Below, piece by piece: positions 27,453 through 37,166 of a stretch of 64,000 bases of DNA. The notes beneath the pieces are model-generated. The model did not search any database and was not told the origin of the DNA. It saw nothing but the letters and a program-made list of their open reading frames with translations. This DNA comes from Bin55 sp009840545 (GTDB lineage Bacteria; Pseudomonadota; Gammaproteobacteria; Pseudomonadales; Azotimanducaceae), in assembly GCA_965208815.1 (NCBI GenBank), contig OZ242357.1, positions 2,976,001 through 3,040,000 of the forward strand, in the 5' to 3' direction. The translations under genes and the position numbers were made by a program. Position 1 is the first letter of the stretch, and the number at the start of each line of letters is the position of its first letter.

Positions 27453-29696
27453 CTACTCAGTCGCCTCCTCGACAACCGGCAAAGTGCACGAAGTTCCAAA
27501 GAGTTCAGGGTACTGCTCTGGATAGTTGGATTCGCAAAAAGCAATGGACTCCTTAGTCACCGCGATAACGTAACGCTGTATGTCCTCGGAATCCGATTCG
27601 GTAATTACGTCGGAAAAGCCTGGCATTCCTACACCTCTCATAATTCCGTTTAATATCACAGCGTTCCATCGCGAATGCGTGGCGGAGGGCAGGTACTTCA
27701 GATCGGGCACTTGACTGCTACTAGTCACGCCCGCACCATGGCAAATGGAACAGTACTTACCATATAGATACCTTCCGTTCTCGATTTGTTCCGCAGTCCC
27801 GTCGATATCGGGTGGTACAGGAATGTTTACGTACGTGATATCGGGAGGCGGCATATTGGCCTCTCCATTGAGCTTGTACACCAAGACTCTTCCTTCCTCC
27901 AGAACGTTGCCTTTGTGGCGTGGAACCCCCGACGTAGTTGCGAACGCTCCTCCCCAGCCCGCAACAATGGCAACATACTGCTCGTCGTCAATTTCGTAGG
28001 TTACTGGAGCAGCAATAATTCCTGTGTAGGCCTCGCTCTCCCATAGCAACTCGCCATCGTCTGCCGAGTACGCAGCAAACATGCCGTCGCTACGTCCCTG
28101 GAACACCAGACCGCCCGCTGTAGACAAGAGTCCACCGTTCCATGTAGTCGGGTGCTCCACGCGCCATACTTCGCGCTGTTCCACCGGGTCCCATGCGAGC
28201 AAGTGTGCTCGTAGCGATCGCAATCCTTCGACAAGCTCCTCCATCGTGGGAGGTTCAGGAGGACTTTCCGGTCTTCCTCCGGTGCCAAGATTCCATCGCC
28301 CTGGCTCATACTCAAAAGCGGAGTCCTGTCCGTAGGTATAGCCCATGTCCATTGCTGGGATGTAAACCAAACCAGTGGCAGGACTGAAAGTCATGGGATG
28401 CCAGTTGTGCCCTCCAAGTGGACCGGGAAACACGGTCTGGGCTTCGGTTGCGTACTGACCTTCTTCACTCACGACGGGTCTTCCAGACTCCGGGTCGACG
28501 TGAGACGCCCAAGTGACCGTCACGTAGGCTTCGGCCGAAATGAACTCACCATCAGTTCGATCAATTACGTAGAAAAATCCGTTCTTGGGAGCTTGAACCA
28601 GCACCTTGCGCATTACGCCGTCAATTTCCATATCAGCTAAGATAATGTGCTGCGTGGCGGTGTAGTCCCAAGTATCACCGGGCGTGGTCTGATAGTGCCA
28701 AATCAGAGATCCGCGATCAGGATTTAGCGCAAGAATCGAGGACAGGTAGAGATTGTCGCCACCGCCGGGACTGCGTATATATCGATTCCAGGGCGAGCCG
28801 TTTCCCACGCCTATGTAAAGCATGTCCAATTCGGGATCGTAGGCCATCGAATCCCAGACAGTTCCGCCTCCGCCGATCGTCCACCACTCGCCGTTCCATG
28901 TCTCTGCAGCGAGTTCCATTTCGCGCGACTCGAAGGGTTTTGAGGGGTCTCCTGGAACTGTGTAAAAGCGCCATTTCTGCTCGCCCGTTTCAGCATCGTA
29001 AGCAGTTATGTATCCGCGAACTCCTAGCTCAGCTCCTCCGTTTCCGATGATCACCATATCCTTGATAATCCGAGGTGCACCGGTGATGGTGTAGGGTCTT
29101 TCCTGATCCACGGTCAAGACTTCCCAGTCCAATTCCCCGGTACCGGCGTCCAATGCCACTAGTCGACCATCAAGCGTTCCAACATAGACGCGGCCTTTCC
29201 AAACTGCCGCTCCCCGATTGACTACGTCACAGCATGCGTACTGACCCCATGACTTGGGAACTCTGGGGTCGTAGTCCCATATCGACTCTCCGGTCTTTGC
29301 ATCGTAGGCATGTACAGTGCTCCAAGCACCTGTAGTGAACATGTAGCCGTCCACTACGATGGGCGTGGCCTCAAGTCCCCGCTTTGAGCCTGTGTTTCGC
29401 CACCATGCCAAACTCAGTTGTTCAATGTTCTCCTGATTGATAGAGTCGAGTGGAGAAAACCGTTGTTCGTCATAGGTTCTGCCGTGTGACAACCAGTTCT
29501 GCGGTTCGGAGTCTGCGTTCGAGATTCGTGCTCCGTCTAATGACGACGTTGCACGAGTCACATGTTCTCGAAGCAACGCTTGCTCTTCAGCAACACTCTC
29601 TTCCTGGTTCGATCGATTTCCGCCACAGCCGGTCACAGTCAACAACGCCGCGAACCAAAGGACGGCCCAAAGCCATACCGGTTGAATTCTCTTCAT
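27453..29696 (-). CDS. PQQ-dependent alcohol dehydrogenase with C-terminal cytochrome c, lipoprotein (747 aa)
   Basis: I chose the ATG at 29696 because it begins a lipoprotein signal (MKRIQPVWLWAVLWF..., lipobox LTVTGC). The eight-bladed propeller shows GRTYDEQRFSPL, the vicinal cysteine pair in QYACCDVVNRG and the catalytic region PGDTWDYTATQ. The residue two past the catalytic Asp is Thr, not Asp, which fits the calcium-type enzymes more than the lanthanide type. The C-terminal cytochrome c domain has C649-S-I-C-H653 and an axial Met in VGMPGF. Substrates are alcohols, oxidised in the periplasm, with electrons passed to the respiratory chain. Its gene leads the leftward pair with the protease. 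Confidence 0.92.
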   Translation of the reverse strand: MKRIQPVWLWAVLWFAALLTVTGCGGNRSNQEESVAEEQALLREHVTRATSSLDGARISNADSEPQNWLSHGRTYDEQRFSPLDSINQENIEQLSLAWWRNTGSKRGLEATPIVVDGYMFTTGAWSTVHAYDAKTGESIWDYDPRVPKSWGQYACCDVVNRGAAVWKGRVYVGTLDGRLVALDAGTGELDWEVLTVDQERPYTITGAPRIIKDMVIIGNGGAELGVRGYITAYDAETGEQKWRFYTVPGDPSKPFESREMELAAETWNGEWWTIGGGGTVWDSMAYDPELDMLYIGVGNGSPWNRYIRSPGGGDNLYLSSILALNPDRGSLIWHYQTTPGDTWDYTATQHIILADMEIDGVMRKVLVQAPKNGFFYVIDRTDGEFISAEAYVTVTWASHVDPESGRPVVSEEGQYATEAQTVFPGPLGGHNWHPMTFSPATGLVYIPAMDMGYTYGQDSAFEYEPGRWNLGTGGRPESPPEPPTMEELVEGLRSLRAHLLAWDPVEQREVWRVEHPTTWNGGLLSTAGGLVFQGRSDGMFAAYSADDGELLWESEAYTGIIAAPVTYEIDDEQYVAIVAGWGGAFATTSGVPRHKGNVLEEGRVLVYKLNGEANMPPPDITYVNIPVPPDIDGTAEQIENGRYLYGKYCSICHGAGVTSSSQVPDLKYLPSATHSRWNAVILNGIMRGVGMPGFSDVITESDSEDIQRYVIAVTKESIAFCESNYPEQYPELFGTSCTLPVVEEATE

Positions 29697-30094
29697 TTCT
29701 CTAATGTCTTCAGCAATTTCCGCAAATTCTCTTGTAGAACAACGCCATGGTAGCCACATGCATCGATTGCCGCCGGCAAGGGGGCTCGTACAGATGCTGG
29801 CCAATGCCTTGTGGTTACATGGTCCCTGACACTACTCGTCGCTTAGATTTTACAAGGTAGAAATAGACGGGGAATTCCTGAGAAACCCTACTACTAAGCC
29901 GACAAATCCAATCTCAATCTGGTTTGCACAAGTAGCTGAGGATCAGTGTCGATCGAGTCTTGTTGGCCCTTGATTCATGCATAGACGTACCCATGGGCCA
30001 CAAAGATTCAGCCTTCGTTCTATACTTTCACTTCGTTGTATATTTCACGAAAAGCACCTCGATTCAATTTCGACCCTTTCACGAACTTCACTAA
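29697..30094. other. Divergent intergenic region between the PQQ dehydrogenase and aceE
   Basis: 398 bp between two outward-facing starts, so promoters for both are expected here. A TATACT element at 30021 could be an aceE -10 box, but no convincing -35 accompanies it. No other element was recognised. Confidence 0.5.
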
Positions 30095-32752
30095 ATGGCC
30101 ACCAATATCAACTCACCAGACACTGAGTGGGAAAACGAACAACGCGAATGGCTTGAAGCCTTGGAATCCGTGTTGCAAGAACACGGAGAAGAAGGCGTAA
30201 AGACACTTCTGGGAAGGCTACAAACAGAACTGTCTCGTCGTGGTGTTCAGTTGGAGGAAAGGGCTCTCAATACGCCGTATACCAACACCATCCCGCTTCG
30301 CGCTGAACCCGCCTACCCAGGTGACATCGAACTTGAGAACCGCATCGAGAACATCATTCGATGGAACGCCGTAGCCATGGTTCTTCAGGCGTATGACAGT
30401 GGGTCAGGTGTCGGGGGACATATCGCAACTTACACCTCTGCTTCAACCATGATGGAAGTAGGGTTCAACCACTTCTTCCGTGCTCCTTCGGAGAAATATG
30501 GCGGAGATCAGGTGCACTTTCAAGCTCACGCAGCTCCCGGAGTATATGCGCGAGCTTGGCTCGAGGGTCGCATTCCGACCGACCGCCTCAAGAATTTTCG
30601 GAGAGAACTCGGCGAGAACGGAGGGCTGCCTTCATATCCGCATCCACGGCGTATGCCGCACTTTTGGCAAATGCCGACGGCAAGCATGGGACTCTCCACT
30701 CCTTGCGCGATCTATCAAGCTCGATTTGCCAAGTATCTCGAACACAGGGGGCTGAAACCCAAAAACGGAGGCAAGATCTGGCTGTTCATTGGGGATGGCG
30801 AGTCGGATGAACCCGAAGTTCTTGGAACCATCAACATGGCTTCCCGAGAGCAATTGGACAACTTAGTTCTAGTCATTAATTGCAATCTCCAGCGACTGGA
30901 CGGCCCTGTCCGCGGCAACGGCAAAATCATCCAAGAGTTGGAACGCACATTCCGTGGCGCCGATTGGCACGTTGTCAAGGTGATCTGGGGCGGCGGCTGG
31001 GACCCCATTTTGGAACGCGATACCGACGGTATTTTGCAAGCCCGAATGGAACAGGCCGTCGACGGCGACTATCAAATGTACACCGTGTCGCCCGGCAACG
31101 CGGTTCGTGAGCATTGGGTTGAGAACTCCCCACAACTCATCGAGCTGATGAAGACCCTGTCTGATGAGGAAATTCAGACAATCAAGCGTGGTGGACACGA
31201 CCATAGAAAACTGTATGCGGCTTACCACCATGCCATGAGCGTCGAAGGGAAACCGTGCGTGATACTGGCGAAGACTGTAAAGGGCGATGGTCTCGGACTC
31301 TCGGTCGCAGGACGAAACACGGTCCACCAAAAAAAGTATCTGACACCCGACGAACGACACGACTTGGCGGATAGATTCGACATTCCTCTGGACAAGGATG
31401 CCATAGAAAGGGCGGAGTTCTATATGCCGCCTAAAGACAGTCAGGAAATTCAGTACTTGAGTAGTTGTCGCGAGAGTCTTGGTGGTCCGGTTCCGTACCG
31501 GCATGTCCAATGTCCGACGCTAACCGCCCCGAACCTGGACTTTTTCCAAGACATGGTTCAAGGCACAGGTGAGCGATCCATTTCCACAACCATGTCCGTT
31601 GTGCGCATGTTGCAACGTTTGCTTCGCCATAGGGATATAGGTAAGTATGTTGTACCCATTGTTCCTGACGAAGCCCGCACCTTTGGAATGGATGGGCTGT
31701 TCCCCCAAGCGGGCATCTACTCTCCAGCGGGCCAAGTTTACCAACCAGTAGACGCAGGCACGATAGCTCCATACCGCGAAGCCGAAGATGGACAGATCCT
31801 GCAGGAAGGAATATGCGAGGCAGGAGCCATGGCATCTTTTCTTGCTGCCGGAACTGCATACGCGAATCATGGTCTACCCATGATTCCGTTCTACATTTTC
31901 TACTCGATATTCGGTTTTCAGAGAGTTGGTGACTTGGTTTGGGCATGCGGCGACATGATGTGTAAGGGATTTTTGCTCGGTGGCACTTCGGGACGTACAA
32001 CGCTAAACGGTGAAGGTGTTCAGCATCAAGATGGGCATTCCCATGTGCTCGCAGCAACTGTGCCTAATTTAGTAAGTTACGATCCGGCTTTCGCCTACGA
32101 AATCGCCGTAATCGTTCGCGAAGGAATAGATCGCATGTATTCGAAACAGGACGATGTCTTTTATTACCTCACGGTCACAAACCAAAACTATCCGATGCCG
32201 CCCATGCCAGACAATGCCGAAGAGGGAATTGTGAACGGCATGTATCCCTACGAATACACTCCCGATTCCGAGGTCAATCTCTTAGGGAGCGGAGCCATCA
32301 TGGTCGAAGTGCTAGAGGCAGCGCAAGAACTTCGATCAATGGGCAAATCTGTCAATGTCTGGAGCGTAACGAGCTACACGGAACTCAGTCGTCAGGCATT
32401 GCGATCGGAACGCGAGCTGCTTTTGAGTATCGGAGACTCGACGCAAAAACCGTATGTTTCAGAGCTGCTGGAAAATGAACCAGGAGTGTTCGTCGCGGCC
32501 TCGGACTACCAGAAAGCGCTGCCTCTCCTGATTGCTCCTTGGATCAAAGGAGAGTACATCGTACTTGGCACCGACGGTTTTGGACTGTCGGAGTCGAGGC
32601 AGGACCTACGAGATTATTTTGAAGTGTCCTCCAATTGGATCGTATTTGCAGCGTTGTCAGCTTTGGCGCAGTCCAATCGAGAGCACAAAGCTACTGCTTT
32701 GGAATTTGCGAGCAAAGCAGGACTCGATCTCGACAAGGCCGCTGCAACCTGA
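30095..32752 (+). CDS. aceE: Pyruvate dehydrogenase E1 component, homodimeric type (885 aa)
   Basis: Full-length AceE. It decarboxylates pyruvate with thiamine diphosphate and transfers the acetyl group to lipoyl-E2. Family signatures run from the N-terminus: DTEWENEQREWLEALESVL, NTPYTNTIP, GGHIATYTSAS, the TPP-binding segment GDGESDEPE followed by NLQRLDGPVRGNGKI, then FGMDGLFPQAGIYS and a C-terminal transketolase-like part ending in the STPE-equivalent FEVSSNWIV. No E2 or E3 gene is next to it; the MFS gene 83 bp further on is unrelated, so the rest of the complex must be encoded elsewhere. Confidence 0.95.
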   Translation: MATNINSPDTEWENEQREWLEALESVLQEHGEEGVKTLLGRLQTELSRRGVQLEERALNTPYTNTIPLRAEPAYPGDIELENRIENIIRWNAVAMVLQAYDSGSGVGGHIATYTSASTMMEVGFNHFFRAPSEKYGGDQVHFQAHAAPGVYARAWLEGRIPTDRLKNFRRELGENGGLPSYPHPRRMPHFWQMPTASMGLSTPCAIYQARFAKYLEHRGLKPKNGGKIWLFIGDGESDEPEVLGTINMASREQLDNLVLVINCNLQRLDGPVRGNGKIIQELERTFRGADWHVVKVIWGGGWDPILERDTDGILQARMEQAVDGDYQMYTVSPGNAVREHWVENSPQLIELMKTLSDEEIQTIKRGGHDHRKLYAAYHHAMSVEGKPCVILAKTVKGDGLGLSVAGRNTVHQKKYLTPDERHDLADRFDIPLDKDAIERAEFYMPPKDSQEIQYLSSCRESLGGPVPYRHVQCPTLTAPNLDFFQDMVQGTGERSISTTMSVVRMLQRLLRHRDIGKYVVPIVPDEARTFGMDGLFPQAGIYSPAGQVYQPVDAGTIAPYREAEDGQILQEGICEAGAMASFLAAGTAYANHGLPMIPFYIFYSIFGFQRVGDLVWACGDMMCKGFLLGGTSGRTTLNGEGVQHQDGHSHVLAATVPNLVSYDPAFAYEIAVIVREGIDRMYSKQDDVFYYLTVTNQNYPMPPMPDNAEEGIVNGMYPYEYTPDSEVNLLGSGAIMVEVLEAAQELRSMGKSVNVWSVTSYTELSRQALRSERELLLSIGDSTQKPYVSELLENEPGVFVAASDYQKALPLLIAPWIKGEYIVLGTDGFGLSESRQDLRDYFEVSSNWIVFAALSALAQSNREHKATALEFASKAGLDLDKAAAT

Positions 32753-32783
32753 TTAATTGGTCTCCATAGATCGGTTATCTCGC

Positions 32784-32804
32784 TACAGTCGCAAAGCGAC
32801 TGTA
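32784..32804. terminator. Hairpin after aceE
   Basis: TACAGTCGC (32784-32792) pairs perfectly with GCGACTGTA (32796-32804) around AAA. It is 31 bp past the aceE stop and before the MFS start. No T-run follows, so it may terminate weakly or act as an mRNA stabiliser. Confidence 0.35.
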
Positions 32805-32835
32805 CAACTGAAATTTACAAGGTAAATCACTCGAA

Positions 32836-34176
32836 GTGGCGCTTTTACGTCGAATATTTGGCACGCCAAAGCTTGCTCCAGCGGAAAAAAGGAGCTTAAA
32901 ACGCGAGCAGGTCAACGATCTTACCGTGCCTGTCGCGTTGGCCATGCTTGAAGGCGGATTTATCGGTGTCATCGCTGACAAGATTTACAACGTACCGGCC
33001 GGGGTATTGGCACTACTTGCATCCGCCGCCTTCATAGGCAATCTGTCCAGTTACCTGTGGACTAGAGTTTCCAGCGCACGCGCGAAGGTGCCCGTGGTTG
33101 TTGGATTGCAGGTCTTAACCATGGCGTGCTTGATTCTCGTCGTAGCTGCGCCAGTCAATGGGGCTGGCACGATCATGGTCGTTGTGGGGGTCGTCGCAGC
33201 TCGTTGCTTGACGGCCGGCACGGTCACAATTCGAAGCGTCGTCTGGAGTTTGAACTATCCCCGTTCAATCCGGGCGCGAACCACCGGACGCTTGCACGTA
33301 TTCACGAGTCTGGTCATGGTTGCTACCACTTTGGTTGCCGGACCGATTCTGGATGCCAATCCATGGACATTTCGTTGGATGTATGTGGCTGGAATTCTCA
33401 TCGCACTAATCGGCATTCTTTCTTTTTCTCGAATTGAAGTCTCGGGAGAGCTTCGCCATCGAGTATACGAGCGGCAGTCCACATCGAAGTCAACAACAAA
33501 GGGAGAGTCTGCCGGATTCTTCCAAATTCTCAAGAATGACAAGAAATTTGCCCGGTATGAGCTCTATCAATTCTTGAGCGGCGTCTCGAACATGATCTTG
33601 GAGGCGCCTTTGATCTATTTGGTATCACGCCAGCTTCAGGCGAGCTACACGGTCAGCATAGCGGTGATCATGGCCATCCCGTTTTTGATGAGAACCGTTT
33701 CGGTTCCCGTTTGGGCGCGATACTTCGATGTTGTCCATGTGACCAAATTTCGAACTCGGCTTGGTTTGGTGTGGGTACTGTCACATTTGGTTCTTTGGTT
33801 CGGCGCAATGTTCAGTTCGGTTGTCGTCTTGGGGGTGGCGCAAGCCGTCTCGGGTTTTGCTCGAGGTGGAGGCACTATCGCATGGCAATTGGGACACAAC
33901 GACTTCGCCCCGCCCGAGAAGCTCTCTGCCTACATGTCTGTTCACGTAACGCTAACCGGCTTGCGAGGCGCGCTCTCGGCATTCTTGGGAATCGCTCTCT
34001 ATGTAGGATGGTCGAACATAGGATGGCTTCCCGACTTTCAAGGCATTGGAGGTCATGTCTTTCTCTTGGGCGCAGTCATTGGCACGTGGTCGTGGTTGGG
34101 TTTTGTATTTCTCTATCGTGATCTCCGACGTCTGGAGGCGTTCCGTCAGAGGAGAGTAGTTCGACATGGAGATTGA
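32836..34176 (+). CDS. MFS-type membrane transporter (446 aa)
   Basis: GTG start at 32836. About twelve hydrophobic segments are visible, with a central hydrophilic loop (about residues 205-235, GELRHRVYERQSTSK...). The N-terminal tail is basic. The fold and length fit the major facilitator superfamily, but no substrate-specific motif was recognised. Its gene follows aceE after 83 bp on the same strand, with a hairpin between them. Confidence 0.75.
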   Translation: MALLRRIFGTPKLAPAEKRSLKREQVNDLTVPVALAMLEGGFIGVIADKIYNVPAGVLALLASAAFIGNLSSYLWTRVSSARAKVPVVVGLQVLTMACLILVVAAPVNGAGTIMVVVGVVAARCLTAGTVTIRSVVWSLNYPRSIRARTTGRLHVFTSLVMVATTLVAGPILDANPWTFRWMYVAGILIALIGILSFSRIEVSGELRHRVYERQSTSKSTTKGESAGFFQILKNDKKFARYELYQFLSGVSNMILEAPLIYLVSRQLQASYTVSIAVIMAIPFLMRTVSVPVWARYFDVVHVTKFRTRLGLVWVLSHLVLWFGAMFSSVVVLGVAQAVSGFARGGGTIAWQLGHNDFAPPEKLSAYMSVHVTLTGLRGALSAFLGIALYVGWSNIGWLPDFQGIGGHVFLLGAVIGTWSWLGFVFLYRDLRRLEAFRQRRVVRHGD

Positions 34177-34257
34177 CCGAAGCCAATCTCCATATCTTTG
34201 TCTCAGCCTAGGTCCTTTTCAGTTCTGCGGTTGAACTTATAGGACTCAGACTTAAAC

Positions 34258-34923
34258 CTAACGGTCAGTGAGTCGCCTCAGTTCGTCCAAGGTAGGTTCA
34301 CCGTGAGGGTGCCAATCCATTATTGGGACCATGAAGTGCCGCTCATCAATTCGTGTGCCGTCTAGATCAGCTTCACCCTTCGCGAGATCCAGCATCCGAA
34401 TAGCCTCGGTACTAACTCGTTCTAGTGGCACATCGGCCACAGGATCAAGACTCTTCCTTGCTTTGGTGATTCGTTCCCCATGGCTTACAAACGCGACCAA
34501 TTTGGGAGCATTTGTATTGATGCCAAGAGTTACCAGCGTATCCTCCTTCCACTGTTCCGCATTGACCTTCATCTGAATGAACCACTCTGGAACAGGTGAG
34601 GGCAGACGAAGGTAGGCCAAAATGAAATGGAAGTGCGTGCACTCAAGATCCCCTCGATTGCGCACTTCAGATTCAGCTCGTGTCAGGAACGATACGAGCC
34701 ATGGATGTTCTTTAACCCAATCGGGCCAAAGACTCGGTTGTAGGTGTTGAGATATCCGTGTTCTTGGATTCTCGAATTCCTGGGTTTGCATAGGTACGTC
34801 CTTTGCTTGTTGGAAGTGCTGACGAGCAGCAGCATAGGACTCACCCGTCTTGCCCATGCGAGAGCGAATACGGCGTTTCAATGTGTTCTGCGAAGTCATC
34901 ATCTTCTCCACGACCCTAGACAC
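34258..34923 (-). CDS. Solo Clp N-domain-like protein (221 aa)
   Basis: The N-terminal segment TLKRRIRSRMGKTGESYAAARQH is of a type seen in small proteins that carry a Clp repeat (ClpA/ClpC N-domain) without the AAA+ ATPase. The later part has WLVSFLTRAESEVRNRGDLE, then THFHFILAYLRLPS, and ATEAIRMLDLAKGEA-like spacing, which can be read as two Clp-N-like helical repeats. Full Clp N-domains bind adaptors and substrates; the job of the solo form is unknown. It stands alone, convergent with the MFS gene. The family call is by eye. Confidence 0.55.
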   Translation of the reverse strand: MSRVVEKMMTSQNTLKRRIRSRMGKTGESYAAARQHFQQAKDVPMQTQEFENPRTRISQHLQPSLWPDWVKEHPWLVSFLTRAESEVRNRGDLECTHFHFILAYLRLPSPVPEWFIQMKVNAEQWKEDTLVTLGINTNAPKLVAFVSHGERITKARKSLDPVADVPLERVSTEAIRMLDLAKGEADLDGTRIDERHFMVPIMDWHPHGEPTLDELRRLTDR

Positions 34924-35135
34924 AGTCCCTCGGCGACCTGACTAGAGCAGGAAAGACAATTTCGCTTCAAGGACGACGGCCCCTTTTGCCTCGTTGTTGA
35001 CCCTGCCGAGGAGGGTCAATGAGGTTGTGCGTGAAGCTAGCACTTCGTATAGTAGCAAAGCTTCCCGATCTTTCGCTTGTGTTTGGTGTGAAGTACGAGC
35101 GAGTTCCGATCCTTTTCTGGTCCCTTCTTGCTGAG

Positions 35136-35999
35136 CTAACGAGATCGCGGTTTTGCGTTGGACATGTCCATGAGCGACTCGATATGAGGTACGAGGTCCT
35201 CGTAGGTAGCATCCGATCCCAATTGCACCGGTTCGTTCACGTAAATCACGCTTCTGGTGTATCTCCCGCCGGACGCGTGAATGACACACCCGTTGGGTGC
35301 AGCTTCACTACACATAAAAAGCACGGCAGGGCTTACTAAGTTTGGAGATCGTCCGGGATCCACATTCTCCAAGTCGTCGTTTCTGCCAGGTACCGTATTG
35401 GTCATTCGTGTTGCTGCACCTGGTCCTAAGCAATTGACATGCACGTTGCGTGGGCCACCTTCAAGGGCGAGAACGTTGGCAAGTCCGAGCATTCCCATCT
35501 TTGCGGCACCATAGTTGGATTGCCCGTAGTTTCCAAAGATTCCAGATCCAGAACTGGTGAACACGATTCGTCCATATCGTTGGTCATACATGTGGGGCCA
35601 AGCGGCATGAGTCACATAGGCGGTTCCCGTTAGATGAACTTGCACGACCAGGTCGAAGTCGTCCAAGGTCACTTTCTTGAACGTCTTATCCCGCAAAATT
35701 CCTGCATTGTTGACGAGGATGTCGACCCTTCCATACGCTCGAATCGCGTCGTCTACGATACTCTTTGCACCGTCCCGGTCCGCGACTGATGCTTTGTTTG
35801 CAATCGCATCGCCACCGGCAGAACGAATTTCTTCCACAACTTGATCCGCAGTGTCGCCTTGACCTGTGCCGTGTACGTCTCCGCCTAAGTCATTGACGAC
35901 CACTTTAGCGCCGCGCTTTGCGAATTCAATAGCATGACTCCGACCAATTCCGCCACCCGCTCCAGTCACGATGGCGACTTTTCCTTCAAATTCACTCAT
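35136..35999 (-). CDS. Short-chain dehydrogenase/reductase, MFE-2-like (287 aa)
   Basis: Classical SDR. The cofactor motif VTGAGGGIGRSHAIEFAKRG (residues 11-30) is followed by VVNDLGGDVHGTG, which is typical of the 3-hydroxyacyl-CoA dehydrogenase part of multifunctional beta-oxidation enzymes. NNAGILRD, the catalytic-serine strand IVFTSSGSGIFG and Tyr-x-x-x-Lys in NYGAAKMG are present. The C-terminal 40 residues are longer than in minimal SDRs. A 3-hydroxyacyl-CoA or steroid-like alcohol is the likely substrate. Transcribed alone, leftward. Confidence 0.88.
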   Translation of the reverse strand: MSEFEGKVAIVTGAGGGIGRSHAIEFAKRGAKVVVNDLGGDVHGTGQGDTADQVVEEIRSAGGDAIANKASVADRDGAKSIVDDAIRAYGRVDILVNNAGILRDKTFKKVTLDDFDLVVQVHLTGTAYVTHAAWPHMYDQRYGRIVFTSSGSGIFGNYGQSNYGAAKMGMLGLANVLALEGGPRNVHVNCLGPGAATRMTNTVPGRNDDLENVDPGRSPNLVSPAVLFMCSEAAPNGCVIHASGGRYTRSVIYVNEPVQLGSDATYEDLVPHIESLMDMSNAKPRSR

Positions 36000-36369
36000 T
36001 AAGAAGCTCTCCCAAAAAACAATTCAAACGCCGACATATCTCTCTCAAGGCTCGTCGCATTGCCAATCCTATTTCAATCGACAGGAATGCTGTTGATCAA
36101 GTTGTATGCAAACCAACCATCGCCAATGACAAATCTCTCCGGCTTTGCACTTGCTGTATTTCGCATAACGCCAATTCCATGGTCGTTTCGATGCAACCCT
36201 TCGACTAAGGAATTGTAGTGGGAGAGCACTATTGGCAACGAAGCAAGCAACCACTTGCTGAAAGGTGCTAGACAACTACATGTATACAAGGAAGTGGTGT
36301 TGCTGGCGATCTCTAGTCTCCGGCACGACCACAGGTCAATTCAAGCTTACTGAGTCAACGGCCTTTGGT
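36000..36369. other. 370-bp gap without a confident gene
   Basis: Two overlapping leftward frames of about 70 codons occupy 36069-36289. One ends ERFVIGDGWFAYNLINSIPVD, which reads like the tail of a protein, but I could not assign it and neither has a good start context. It may be a gene remnant. Confidence 0.4.
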
Positions 36370-36858
36370 TTAAGGAGTTTGGAGTCCCACTGATGGATTT
36401 GAATGATCTTCCTTCAAGAGCTTTGCCGTGAGTTCTATGTCGCCCCAAACAGTATTTAGCGTACCTTGCAGTTCGTAGTGCTTAATTTCGCCCTCAAAAA
36501 GAAACCAATGGGGCAAATCATTGACCATACGTCCGAAAAGGTACAAAACCGTCGCACCGTGCGGAATCGGGTTCGGATGCAACGGAAACGAGGAATCTTC
36601 CACGTCCTCGGTCGTCGAATCCTTCAAAGTTACTTCAATTTGGTTCTTGTCATCCGTGTCTCGAAGTTCGAGCACCATCTCCCCCTTCGCGGCCGATTCA
36701 CGCAATTCATCCATTAGCCGTGTTCCAATTGCTTCTCTGAAAGCGCTTTCCTGTTCAAGCTCTCCAAATGAGAATACATAGGTACCCGTAAGGTCCGCAA
36801 ATATGATCGTTGGCGCAAGAACTGTACACAGTCCAGCGATCTTTCCTAATTTCCGCAC
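36370..36858 (-). CDS. Small secreted protein of unknown function (162 aa)
   Basis: A likely signal peptide (MRKLGKIAGLCTVLAPTIIFA) precedes a mixed alpha/beta protein: LTGTYVFSFGE, a charged helix (REAIGTRLMDELRES), then several strands (EMVLELRDT, QIEVTLKD, ATVLYLFGRM, HWFLFEGEIKHYELQG, IELTAKLL). The last strands suggest a small periplasmic beta domain. I recognise no family. It is divergent from the hot-dog dehydratase pair at 37167. Confidence 0.6.
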   Translation of the reverse strand: MRKLGKIAGLCTVLAPTIIFADLTGTYVFSFGELEQESAFREAIGTRLMDELRESAAKGEMVLELRDTDDKNQIEVTLKDSTTEDVEDSSFPLHPNPIPHGATVLYLFGRMVNDLPHWFLFEGEIKHYELQGTLNTVWGDIELTAKLLKEDHSNPSVGLQTP

Positions 36859-37166
36859 TTTGTGAACCTAAATCACTGATCCAACGTCCAAATTGTAGAC
36901 TTGGTCCGCTTAAGTTCCCGTGGCCAACGTCAGGTCTTAGACTCTGATTTCAGTGCGATACAAGTCCCACCTTTGAACACAACCAATCCTCTGACTCGCC
37001 ACACGTTCAATCTATCTGTAATTTGCACTAACGAAACTCGAGTGACCATCGAATCGTATTGACTACCCAAGAATCTCGACCCGTCAAGACATTACAATCT
37101 GACTCACCGCAACTTTAGGTGCTGTTTGCTTGGGTTCTGTCCTTGTGTCTTCGGAGGCGTTCCAAT
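36859..37166. other. Divergent promoter region
   Basis: 308 bp between the starts of the small secreted protein (leftward) and the hot-dog pair (rightward). A GGAGG ribosome-binding site at 37152-37156 belongs to the latter. No operator or riboswitch was recognised. Confidence 0.5.

Noticed and set aside
29697..29804. Upstream extension of the PQQ dehydrogenase
   Set aside because: The lipoprotein signal peptide starts at 29696; residues before it have no role.
34942..35289. 115-codon leftward frame overlapping the end of the SDR gene
   Set aside because: It shares most of its bases with the SDR coding sequence in another phase and shows no domain.
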